Positions 1 through 8,634 of a stretch of 16,299 nucleotides of DNA are shown in pieces (position 1 is the stretch's first letter; every line of letters starts with the position of its first letter). Origin of the DNA: Flavobacteriales bacterium (lineage in GTDB: Bacteria; Bacteroidota; Bacteroidia; Flavobacteriales_F; PHOS-HE28); the NCBI GenBank assembly GCA_016712535.1, contig JADJQW010000005.1, positions 1-16,299 on the forward strand. Direction: 5' to 3'. A program made the translations under genes and the position numbers. Below the pieces are notes generated by a model. It saw only the letters and a list, made by a program, of their open reading frames with translations. It ran no database searches and was not told the origin of the DNA.

Positions 1-506
1 TGCGCCTCCTTCTCTTCCTCGGTGGCGCGGATCACCTCCTTCGGCAGGATGGTGGGTGAGCCCTTGCTACTGAGGAAGGTGTTGACGCCGATGATCGGGT
101 ATTCGCCGGTGTGCTTCAGCGTCTCGTAGTAGAGGCTTTCCTCCTGGATGCGGCTGCGCTGGTACATGGTCTCCATGGCGCCGAACACGCCGCCGAGCTC
201 GGTGATGCGGTCGAATTCGCTGAGCACGGCCTCCTCCCCAGGTCGGTGAGCTCTTCGATGATGAAGCTGCCCTGCAGCGGATTCTCGTTCTTGGCCAGGC
301 CGAGCTCGCGGTTGATGATGAGCTGGATGGCCATGGCGCGGCGCACGCTCTCCTCCGTGGGCGTGGTGATGGCCTCGTCGTAGGCGTTGGTGTGCAGGCT
401 GTTGCAGTTGTCGTAGATGGCGTAGAGCGCCTGCAACGTGGTGCGGATGTCGTTGAAGTCGATCTCCTGCGCGTGGAGGCTGCGGCCGCTGGTCTGGATG
501 TGGTAC

Positions 507-696
507 CGTGGGTGCCACTGCGGGCCTCGTTCCGGCATCACCGCCTTTGGCGGCCCTTCGGGCGAGCGCGCTCCTTGCGCCATACCGCGTTGCATCCTCG
601 GTCAGCTACCGGTTACGGTAGCCTCCCTCGTCGCGCCTTGTCTGGCACAAGGATCATCGCTCGTGCTCGCCGTTCGAGGCCCACAGAGGCACCCTG
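507..696. mobile_element. Small non-coding element (~190 bp) with terminal inverted repeats, inserted in the icmF remnant
   Basis: Relative to the complete icmF copy (around 9333), the sequence between TGGTAC and GCATCTGGC is replaced by about 190 bp. The ends are imperfect inverted repeats of 22 bp: 508-529 against the reverse complement of 675-696, with 18 of 22 positions matching. Inside are short hairpins: CCGCC-ttt-GGCGG, a 7-bp stem GCTACCG/CGGTAGC with a GTTA loop (about 604-621), and CCTTGT/ACAAGG. No target-site duplication is visible; about 4 bp of icmF (TTGA) are missing at the junction. It has no coding capacity of its own, although reading frames run through it. It behaves like a MITE or a structured palindromic repeat; the family is not recognised. 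Confidence 0.7.
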
Positions 697-929
697 GCAT
701 CTGGCTGCGCTCGTCGGCGCCGTAGCGGTGCTTGAGCGCCTTGGCCCAGAGGCGGCGCGCCACGCGGCCCATCACGGCGTACTCGGGGTCCATGCCGGTG
801 CTGAAGAAGAAGCTCAGGTTGGGCGCGAAGGCGTTGATGTCCATGCCCCGGCTGAGGTAGCACCACTTAGGTGAAGCCGTTGGCCAGGGTGAACGCGAGC
901 TGCGAGATGGGGTTGGCGCCGGCCTCCGC

Positions 930-957
930 AGCGCCCGCCCTGAGCGCAGCCGAAGGG
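930..957. repeat. ~27-bp insertion carrying a CCTGAGCGCAGCCGAAGG motif in the icmF remnant
   Basis: The complete icmF reads GGCCTCCGCGATGTGGTAGCC here (9566 onwards). The remnant instead has about 27 extra bases containing CCTGAGCGCAGCCGAAGG. This resembles the short dispersed motif of the CCTGAGCG-A-GTCGAAGG type that I recall from many Bacteroidota genomes. It was probably acquired after the copy lost function. Assignment to a repeat family rests on memory of the motif only. Confidence 0.5.
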
Positions 958-1015
958 TGGTAGCCGCTGATGCTGACGCTGTAGAAGTTGCGGACCTTCT
1001 GCTCGATGAAGATGG

Positions 1016-1110
1016 TTTGGGCGTGCCCCGGCTCAAATGCAGCCGGGTCGGGCCAACCGCTTCAAGTCCGCGCCGGATTACCGGCTTGCGGGCGTTCCGC
1101 TCATGTCCCT
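1016..1110. repeat. Hairpin-rich intergenic repeat at the end of the icmF remnant
   Basis: Similarity to icmF ends near 1010 and is replaced by G+C-rich sequence with two clear hairpins. The stem CCCGGCT/AGCCGGG occupies 1027-1047 with a 7-base loop, and GCCGG/CCGGC occupies 1072-1085 with an ATTA loop. No gene fits. The layout resembles intergenic palindromic repeats of this type of genome, and it marks the junction between the icmF remnant and the chaperone/kinase operon. The bases from 1110 to the TerB-like gene stop (1175) show no further feature, and I see no convincing intrinsic terminator there. Confidence 0.5.
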
Positions 1111-1174
1111 CACGCGCTGACGCATGGCCGATGATCCGTTCCAACGAACAGATTTGACAGAACCTAAAAGACCA

Positions 1175-1691
1175 TCACGACGTCCCTTCACCATCCCCTA
1201 GGTCAGGGACCATGAGCACCGGAAAATTTTCGTCAATGAAGAACTGAGAGATCAGGCGATCCTTGTATACACTGGAAACGATGTCCTGTTTAAGGTACTC
1301 CTCAAAGTTGGGATGCACAAGGAGGATCTCTTCGTCGCTCAGCGCCAGTTCCGATCGGATGAGCTTGACGAATTTGATCTCGGCATATTCGACCGCCGCA
1401 TTCGCCTCCACCATTTCGATCGCAGCACGCAGAATAGACAACTCTTGGATCCTTGTCTAATCTGGCGGTGGCTAGTTCCGCAAAGTAGTGGCGGAAGAAC
1501 CCATAGCCTTGGGCGTTCAATTCACCCTCCAATCGTTTCAACTCCTGCTTCAGGTCCAAATCACCGAATAGTCTCATCTCCGAACTCATCTCTTGGATAT
1601 GGGACATTTCCGCTGTATCGATGGCCTGGTCGGAGGCCATGCAAGCGAACACGGTCTTGAGCATCAATAGCTCGAAGTCTTGCTTATCCAT
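1175..1691 (-). CDS. TerB-like protein (tellurite-resistance TerB fold), last gene of the chaperone/kinase operon
   Basis: About 171 residues once a frameshift near 1445 is bridged. It starts MDKQDFELLMLKTVFACMAS and ends VPDLGDGEGTS. The pattern is typical of the all-helical TerB fold: two similar halves, each a hydrophobic helix followed by an acidic turn (SDQAIDTAE, then ANAAVEYAEIKFVKLIRSEL). TerB domains are established parts of Ter-type stress, metal and phage-response systems and are thought to bind metal through acidic residues. Here it has no TerC/D/E neighbours and probably serves as an accessory or sensor of the operon. Its ATG lies inside the end of the preceding AAA+ gene (ATGGATAA, 8-base overlap), so translation is probably coupled. 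The fold call is by pattern; no search was run. Confidence 0.72.
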
Positions 1692-3478
1692 CGTGTTGGG
1701 TCTTGGTTTTGGCAGCAAAACCGATCGGTCTGCGCGTACCCTCGGCGCCTCCGCTTTCTAAACGCTTCTTCATCTCGACATACTTCTCCAACTCAGCAGC
1801 AGAGACCGAAGGCCTGTTCTGTCTTATCGCCCGTAGTAGGTGGGATTGGCCAATAGGTGCTTGCTCGGTGTATGCAATCCGCGCTGCTTCATTTACAAGG
1901 AATTCCAAGTCACTTGCAACACGACCTTCTGTCTCAGCTGCCAGTGCTATGTAGTCAATGTCAGCTGCCAGTGGTCTTTCCTCAAGATGTAGTTGGAACA
2001 TCGCTTTACGCGCTTCCATATCCGGCGGCGGAAGAAAGATCACTTTGTCCATTCGACCTGCCCGCAACACGGCTGGATCAATAAGGTCGGGGCGGTTCGT
2101 TGCGGCGATCATGAATACACCATCCTTGCTGCAATTACCCATCTGAACCAGAAACTCGTTCACTTCGGACGCATAACTGTGTCCAAGATTATTGTCCCGG
2201 TTGGGCATCATGGCATCCAGTTCATCGAAGAACAACACGGTCGGTGCGTTTCCCTTGCATCCTTGAACAGCTCTCCGATCTTCTCTTGCGTTCCATGGAC
2301 ATAAATGCTCGCCAGGTCAGATGGTTTGACATACCTGAAATTGAGTCCAGCTTCTTCAGCGAATTTCTCAGCAATGAACGTCTTCCCACACCCTGGTGGT
2401 CCGTAAAGCAAAGCCCGTTCGGATCGGGATGCCATAGGCCTCATATCCGTCACGCTCCTTCAACGCTTCGATTACGTCTCGCAGCAGGAGCTGCTTCATC
2501 TCTCCATCCCGGCAACAGCATCAAAGCCACGCTTTAGTTTACGCACGGTTCGCTTTGGCACATTGGACCCTGCGCTACCCTGATCAACATTGCCTTGTCC
2601 ATGATCGCGCTCCAGCCCCTTCTTCTTCATCGCAGCAAAGAACTCACCTGCGGTTCCGTATCTCACGGTAGGCGACAAGCTCAAAGCCATTTGTAGAGCT
2701 TTCAAGTCGTTCTCATCAATGGTCAGTCCAGATTGCCACTGGGGGTACTTCAGCTTGTTCTTCCTTTCCTTGCAAGTGCTGAGTGGATATCACTACGCTG
2801 CGCTTGGTATTGGGAGATGTTCAGGTACCAAGGAGGAATACCGAAGAGCATATGATAATACAGCACTCCAGCCGCGAACACATCAGCCGATGGACCGCTC
2901 TCGCCGTCAAAGCACTCAGGAGCGAGGTAGTAAGGATCGTGTCCTTGTTTCGGCCGCCAAGGTCCTTCTGCTTTGTACCGTGCATGACCAAAGTCAATGA
3001 GTACGGACTCCGGTAAGGACCCAGATAGATCCAGCATCACATTCTGATTGGTCACTTCATTGTGACTGATGGCTCCCTTTGCTCCATGCAAATAATCCAG
3101 ACCTTCAAGGAGCCGCAAGACAAAGCGACGAGCATCCATAGGAGCGATGGTAAGTTCCCGCCTCAACCGATCCTGCACGGCCTCCCCGCTAATGAAGGTT
3201 GTCAATAGGAAATCCTTGGCCCCGTTGCCCGTATCAAGTTGACCGGCATCGACAAACGCGGTTATCGTCTGGTGCTTCAATGCACGCAACATTTCCACTT
3301 CACGGATCAGCCCGTTTTCAGTGAATTCATCGGCTTCCATCCTGTCGCGATGGAAGACCTTCATGAAGAAGAGGGAACCCTCTTCATTCCGGACCCGATA
3401 GGTATCGGCGTTCGCGCCGCTCTTAATGTGGAACTGGACAGTAAGGTCCGGGGATATCCGTTCGCCGCGTTGATACAT
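1684..3478 (-). CDS. Fusion of a Ser/Thr protein kinase-like domain and an AAA+ ATPase
   Basis: About 598 residues after bridging frameshifts near 2750, 2500-2440 and 2240. Residues 1-280 form a kinase-like fold: degenerate glycine loop (SGANADTY), ATP lysine K40 (FFMK), helix-C glutamate (LIREVEML), catalytic loop HNEVTNQN at 139-146 in place of HRDxKxxN, an intact DFG (162-164) and APE (186-188), and a C-lobe end SPTVRYGTAGEFF. A basic linker (KRTVRKLKRG) leads in one unbroken frame to an AAA+ module of the Cdc48/FtsH type: GFDAVAGM, Walker A GPPGCGKT, Walker B LFFDELDA, sensor AATNRPDLIDP and arginine finger AGRMD. It probably hydrolyses ATP to remodel proteins under kinase or pseudokinase control. 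The gene starts 3 nt after the Hsp70 stop, and its end overlaps the TerB-like start. Two separate genes are possible but unlikely, since the linker frame (2496-2705) spans both domains. Confidence 0.82.
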
Positions 3479-3481
3479 GGC

Positions 3482-6001
3482 TTAGTCGGTAAGTAATCCG
3501 CCGGTATTGGTTGGCCGCTCATCATCCGGGGTCAATGCCCAGAGCTCACGACAAATGGGTGAAAGGGTTTCAACTGTGGGATTGGATGCCACCATGGCTC
3601 TGCCGCGCTCAAGTACGTTCGCTGCCTTTGCAGCATCTTTCCAATGCATCGACCTGAAGCTCTCCGAGTAGTATCGGATAATTCCCACCAATTGATACAC
3701 CTCAGTCAGTTTGAAGAACAGATGATCCATCTCTTCCTTAACCCCATTCGCAACCCGCACATTCTTTTCAGCGAAGACTTGGTCCATCCGACCCTTAAGG
3801 TGCTGCACCATAATAGTTGTTTGCTGGTTCCCAAGTTCTGCGTTCGCCTTCACCAACTTCTCGTAGAGCTCCCGCATCTCGGCCTGCAATGCAGGCCACG
3901 AACTTTCTGTTCGCAAGTGATCCAGCCTGCGCATTAATGTCTTAAGCTGCTCCAACACCTCCTTCTTGGCATCGTAGTCCTTCCGATTCTGTTCGAAACG
4001 ATCCCGCAGGCGATCCAACTCAGTCCGCGCCGTCACTACGTCGGACTCCTCCACACCTCAACTTCCGCCAACTCATCGATCTCGCTCGCGCAATTGTCCA
4101 GCTCGCGATCCAATCTGTCCGCATCCACCTCTCCCCTGGACTGAGTTGCTCGGGATCTCAAGGTCGATCTCCTCATCGAGGTGTGGAAAGAAGACCTTCA
4201 TCCTCACCGGCCGCGCCACACCGCGATCGGTCACGATAGTGAGATCCACCTGGCTACCGGCTTAGCACCAGTGCCGGAACATCAGCGCCGGTAATAACGG
4301 CGTCGTAAATGTGCTCGTTCAGTATGGCTAGTGAGCCATGAGCATCCGTTCCTCCTTCGTAGATGGGTATGCGAACCACATCCTTGGCATTTCCCGGTCG
4401 CAGTTCACCAGAGGTGCGCAGCCCATTGCGGACACCCGTGGCAGGGAGTGACGCATTCTTCTCCAGCCCCTTGACAGCATCAAAGATCCGCTTCTTATCC
4501 TGAGAACGGAGGATCTCGATCCCGATGCTATTGGGCAGGGGCGCTGCAGATACCTGTGTACCCTGGATGATGTTGAAGACCTCCGGTTCGCATTCAATCC
4601 GGTTCCCTGTGGATCATAGACACGCACTAGGAAACTATTGACCGTGCCTTCCGCTCAGTTCCACCTCTACCACGTCCCCCTTAGAATCGACCGGACGACG
4701 ACCACTTGCCCAAGTGCCATCACTTCGCTCGAATTCAAGCACGAGACCAGAGATCCTGTTGCTTCCAACCAACTTCACGGAAACGAACCTCCATTGTCTG
4801 GACCGAGGTGGATTCGTAGTTCAGGTCAAGTGGATCTATTAACATCGCGCGTGGCACCGGCCACCTCTTCGCTCACCTTGATGGTACACGCGTATAGCGC
4901 AGCACCTTCCGCAACAGCCGTCATCGGGTCCATCCGCGTATCGGGGCTCACATCTGCGTCATCATATCGCGAAGAATGGGCGAATAAGTCGGACCGCCCA
5001 CCAGGATAACAGCGCTCAATGCTGAATGCTCCACATGGTTACGAGCTAATAGAGCCTTGGTCATGTCTATGGCTCGCTGGTAAACCGGTCCAATCACTTC
5101 GCTGAGCCGGTCCCTGGTAAGCACAAGATCAAGTTCCACATCGTTGCCCTCAGCATCCTTCAATGGGATTTCGCCTAGCTCGGATAGCAAACGATGTTCT
5201 GGCTTGAAGGACAATTGGATCTTGGCGATCTCTGCATAACGCTTCATGGCATCGCGAAGCAGCCCCAATTTGTCGGGATCTTCAAGCACATCATCCAAGG
5301 AATAGGTCTCCCGCAGGTAGGGAATGATCACCTCATCCACGATGGCGTAATCCAGGTTCTTACCACCGAGGTAATTGTCCCCCTCAGTATCGAGCACTTT
5401 AAGGAGCCCGTCCGTTGCCTTCACTAATGCGGTGTCAAAGGTGCCGCCCCCGAAGTCAAAGACCACCCATCGACCATTCTTTTCTGTATTGCCTAAGCCA
5501 TAGGCCATGCAGGCGGCAAGGGGTTCTTGCAGCAATTCATACTGATCGAAACCCGCCAGTCTGGCCGCTCTACCCGTGGCATCCAACTGGTTCGCCCCGA
5601 ACTTGGCTGGGACGGTGATCACTGCAGCATGCACATTCTCGTCCTGCACGAAGCTCTTCAGCTTCTTTAGAACCTCGGCAGAGAGTTCTTCGGAACTGAA
5701 TTCCTTCTCCACCGACGCCGGTTTGTACCCTTTGTCAGCACCCATGGTCCGCTTGAACTCGATGAAAATGTTGTTCTCTATCTTCCAATTCGAAAGCGAG
5801 CGCAACCTGTCGCTTTGAAGCTGATTCAGCGATGTATCACCTACCATCAACACACCCTTACGATTCCATCCGACACAGGATGGTATGGTGTCATGTTGAA
5901 GGTCGGACTTCCGAATGACCGGTTGCCCATTCTCCATCCTAGCGATGGCTGAGTTCGTGGGTACCAAGGTCGATACCGTAATCAATGCGATTGCGTCCCA
6001 T
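3482..6001 (-). CDS. Divergent Hsp70 (DnaK-like) chaperone with a long helical C-terminal extension
   Basis: Start ATG at 6001 gives MGRNRIDYGIDLGT; one extra C near 5955 breaks the frame before TNSAIARMENG. About 840 codons, longer than DnaK (~640). The ATPase domain is well kept: phosphate-1 IDLGTTNSAIAR, VITVPAKFGANQLDATGRAA, phosphate-2 VVFDFGGGTFDTAL, and adenosine motif AVILVGGPTYSPIL. After it comes a segment with DPMTAVAEGAALYA, then a beta-rich region (GDVVEVELS, NSFLVRVYDP, VRMKVFFPHL) that may replace the substrate-binding domain, then a heptad-rich coiled-coil tail (TARTELDRLRDRF onwards, about 3500-4060). There is no EEVD end. Frameshifts lie near 4949, 4820, 4640, 4600, 4262, 4140 and 4055; each is bridged by sensible protein. 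It sits between a coiled-coil membrane protein and the kinase-AAA+ gene, and probably works with the J-like protein two genes upstream. Confidence 0.85.
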
Positions 6002-6008
6002 GTGCTTA

Positions 6009-6013
6009 TCCTT
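6009..6013 (-). promoter_or_regulatory. Ribosome binding site supporting the Hsp70 start
   Basis: AAGGA lies 7 bases upstream of the ATG at 6001. It supports this start over the first in-frame ATG downstream of the frameshift, which would cut off the phosphate-1 motif of the Hsp70. Confidence 0.6.
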
Positions 6014-6091
6014 GTGAAACCTGTATATCACCCAGTTTATCATTTTTCCTCGTGCAACACTGCGGGCTTGAACACTCGGGTAATGATGCGT

Positions 6092-6985
6092 TCATCCTTT
6101 CGGGTTCTCGTCAGAACAAATGCCGCGGGTAACCTTCATTCCCTCATCGAAGGCTTTGCCGAGGAGTTCCGGCAATTGGTAGCCAGACGCCTGTAAGTTT
6201 TCATGCATGCGTTTGACCGCAGCGGTCAGTTGCTTGTGCCCCTTCACGGATGCATCCATTTGTGCCAGGTTCTGTTCGATGCGCGTGACCTCGTCAGCCA
6301 CTTTCAGCGCAAGACTGTGGTCGACTTCTGAAACGGCTTTAGACTGACTAACACAGGCTTGGCCTGTAGCAGTTTTTCCAAGCTGCATCAACTCGGCATC
6401 CACCTTCACGAGTTTGGCCTGGACGTCAGCATCGATCCTCTCCAACTCTGCGCCCACTGCACCTACGCGCTTGCCGAAGAAGCGCCGCAGCCCAAAGAAC
6501 CCGGCATCAACAAGCCAGCCAACAGGCCACCCATTAGTATGGTAAAGAGCCAGTTGCGTCCAGATCGCGGCGGGTGACGGTAGCAATACGGCCCCTGCAA
6601 CTCCTGACTCGAATGCCCCAGCTCGTTTCTTATCCCTTGGCTTCCACTTGCAAGCGCGAGGCGTCGGCCTGGACAGCAGAAACGGACGTCCAAGTTGGTA
6701 ACCCATCCTTCATAGACGGCGTTCTTCGCCTCCAAACCCGAAACCTTGCCTTGCAGATGTACCAAGTTTCCTTTGGTCGCTTTCAGTTCACCCTCCAACG
6801 CCGAAACACGGCTGGCTATTGATTGGAGCACCGAATCGTCAACAGTCCTCGTCTGCTCGCCAACATCATCGAGGTCCTGCCCCCTATTTCCGGTGCCGAC
6901 GCACAGTACCGCATGGTGCCAACAAAATCGTGGCATTGAACAGCATCGCACCAGTTCTGAGCAGCGCACCTTTCATGAGGTTCAT
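6092..6985 (-). CDS. Coiled-coil membrane protein of unknown family
   Basis: Not recognised as a named family. About 297 residues when frameshifts near 6880, 6680 and 6500 are bridged. It starts MNLMKGALLRTGAMLF with a hydrophobic stretch (FNATILLAP) that could be a signal anchor. A heptad-rich region follows (SIASRVSALEGELKATKGNL), then a strong transmembrane helix (NWLFTILMGGLLAGLL), then FFGLRRFFGKRVGAVGAELE and a second long helical region ending in KGHKQLTAAVKRMHENLQAS. The ATG is 2 nt after the J-like protein stop, so the two are surely co-transcribed; 90 nt separate its stop from the Hsp70 start. A membrane scaffold for the chaperone and kinase-AAA+ components is the likely role, inferred from context only. 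Confidence 0.7.
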
Positions 6986-6987
6986 TT

Positions 6988-8589
6988 TCAATGGAGCAAA
7001 ATGGTTGCAAGCGTTAGAATGACGCCAATGGCAACAAAGGTGACCATGCAGCCCGAATTATTGGAGCGTTGAGCAGATCTAATCTTACCTGCAATGCTGC
7101 CCAATGTCTTCGCGTTGGCCTCAACATTCCTGCGTAGTTCGGCGACCATGTCAAGCGCTTTAACCCTGCCCATAACCTCCATGGCCCGATTAACGAATGC
7201 TGGCATTTGGCCGATGTGGAATTGAGCCCTTGGAGTATTCTCATTCACCGCCGTAATGGTCAATTGCAATGCCTTGTTCGCCACAGCGGAACTCACATTA
7301 AGGTAAAGGTCGTCGTTACTACCCAGCTCCACACCAAGGCGTAACAGGAGCGGTTCACATCTGGTCAACAAGGTTTCCGCCTTGGCCATGGCAGTATCAT
7401 CCAAGCCGACAAGTACGGGCAGCGTCTGTAGTTGTACGGGTATCCGCCGAGCATCCCGGCCGATGTACTCGACTGATCTGCATGTTGAAGGGCACGCTGA
7501 ATTTGATCCAATAAAGGCTTGGCCTTTTGCATCCGCTTGCGCTCATCCCTGTTCTTATAGTTCTCATCAAGGGTGTCCTTATTCTCCTTTACCCGTGCCT
7601 TCAATCGATGACCTTGGGCATGTGTCACAGCCCCATCCATCAAGGTCATGAGCCTCGGCCAATCGACGACACCATCCTCGTTGTTTTGATTGTAGTGGTC
7701 GATGGCACATTGCAGCAGTTCTTCGGCAACTAGGTCCGACGCGTGCTGGTATTCAATGTTACCAACACCGCTAGGCCTTCAAGGACCGAAGATTGGTCAA
7801 GGCATGTCCAATTAGGACGGTACCCGGTTCCAATGCCTTTGCGGGTGCAGTCTGTCTCTTTGCCACACAGGTCGCAACCAATTTTTCCACCTCTGCAGCA
7901 TGTTGTCCCGCGAACGCCGCTGTGAATACGTCGCCGATACCACCGGGAAGCGACTTGATCACGGTTCCAACTTTGGTCAGGAAACTCTCATCCACCTTCA
8001 TGGAAGCACTCACTCCTTTCCTGAAGTGCTCCACCCATTTACGGAGAAGGACGGGTATATTCTTGGCCACGGTCTCATCCCCAATACGAGCTATATGAGC
8101 TGTAAAATCCTCATGCGTAAAGGCTTTCAAGTAGACACTCAGCCCCTCGAGATACAGTGAAGAGGCCGGTCGATTTAACATTCCCGCCTCCAGAAAACAG
8201 AGTGCTCCATAATTGGTCGCACTCGAAAGTGTCTGGCTCGTCAACGGCCCCGCGTAGACCACACGACCCCAAATGTCCTTCGCCTTCTCCACATCCCCTG
8301 TTCGAAGATGGGCCAAGGCAGGTCCATCCACCCGACCACCTTCGCAGAACCAGAACAATCCATGGAGTGCACGATTACCATACTGATCAAGTGCCGAGAA
8401 CGCGAGCGATACCGCTTCCGGTGTTCGCTCCATCCCCGCGATCGATGCGGGTATATCCTCGGGGAAACTCACCTCCTTTCCTACGCTGAGATAGGCATTG
8501 ATCTGTGCCTTCCGCTTTGCAAGATCCTTTTCGGAAACACCCGCGAGAACTCCGAGGATGTTGAACGGATTTTCCGTGATCCAGTTCAT
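6988..8589 (-). CDS. J-like, TPR-like protein with a C-terminal membrane anchor
   Basis: About 533 residues, with frameshifts near 7770 and 7445. The N-terminus (NPFNILGVLAGVSEKDLAKR) follows helices I-II of a J domain, and AVSLAFSALDQYGNRALHGL follows helices III-IV, but the HPD motif needed to stimulate Hsp70 is replaced by a segment containing LSVGKEVSFPED. The middle is helical and TPR-like (GDVEKAKDIW, NYGALCFLEAGM). The last 20 residues are a hydrophobic helix (TFVAIGVILTLATILLH), so it is probably tail-anchored. It is the first gene of the operon, starting 45 nt after the icmF stop, and stops 2 nt before the coiled-coil membrane gene. It is likely the partner or recruiter of the operon's Hsp70 at the membrane. 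The J-like call rests on pattern and on the neighbouring Hsp70. Confidence 0.72.
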
Positions 8590-8634
8590 TGCCGTTAGTC
8601 GGATGAGTGCTTCGTGCTTGACGTTGGACTTGCC

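Larger units (their letters stand above)
1..1010 (-). pseudogene. Displaced 3' fragment of icmF (second copy), continuing beyond the window's left edge
   Basis: Read on the minus strand, this stretch encodes pieces of the mutase domain of an IcmF-type acyl-CoA mutase. Recognisable segments are NFYSVSISGYH, SRGMDINAFAPNLSFFF, YHIQTSGRSLHAQEIDFN and NSLHTNAYDEAITTPTEES. It aligns with 8825-9640 of the complete gene. The 5' part of the gene is missing: similarity stops near 1010, inside the mutase domain. It is interrupted by an element with inverted termini (about 507-696) and a ~27-bp insertion (930-957), and has small deletions near 237 and 872. It cannot make a mutase. Positions 245-506 are about 94% identical to the complete copy, while 1-180 are only about 78% identical (both hand counts). 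It is best read as a remnant left when the operon to its right became established beside icmF; a local tandem duplication is the alternative. Confidence 0.85.

Noticed and set aside
1..1010. A second functional mutase gene
   Set aside because: It lacks the 5' part, is interrupted by an element and carries deletions; similarity to icmF ends abruptly near 1010.
602..1144. 180-residue open frame on the minus strand at the window's left end
   Set aside because: It is a chance join of the hairpin repeat, out-of-frame icmF and the inverted-repeat element. Only a short piece (SRGMDINAFAPNLSFFF) is real icmF sequence.
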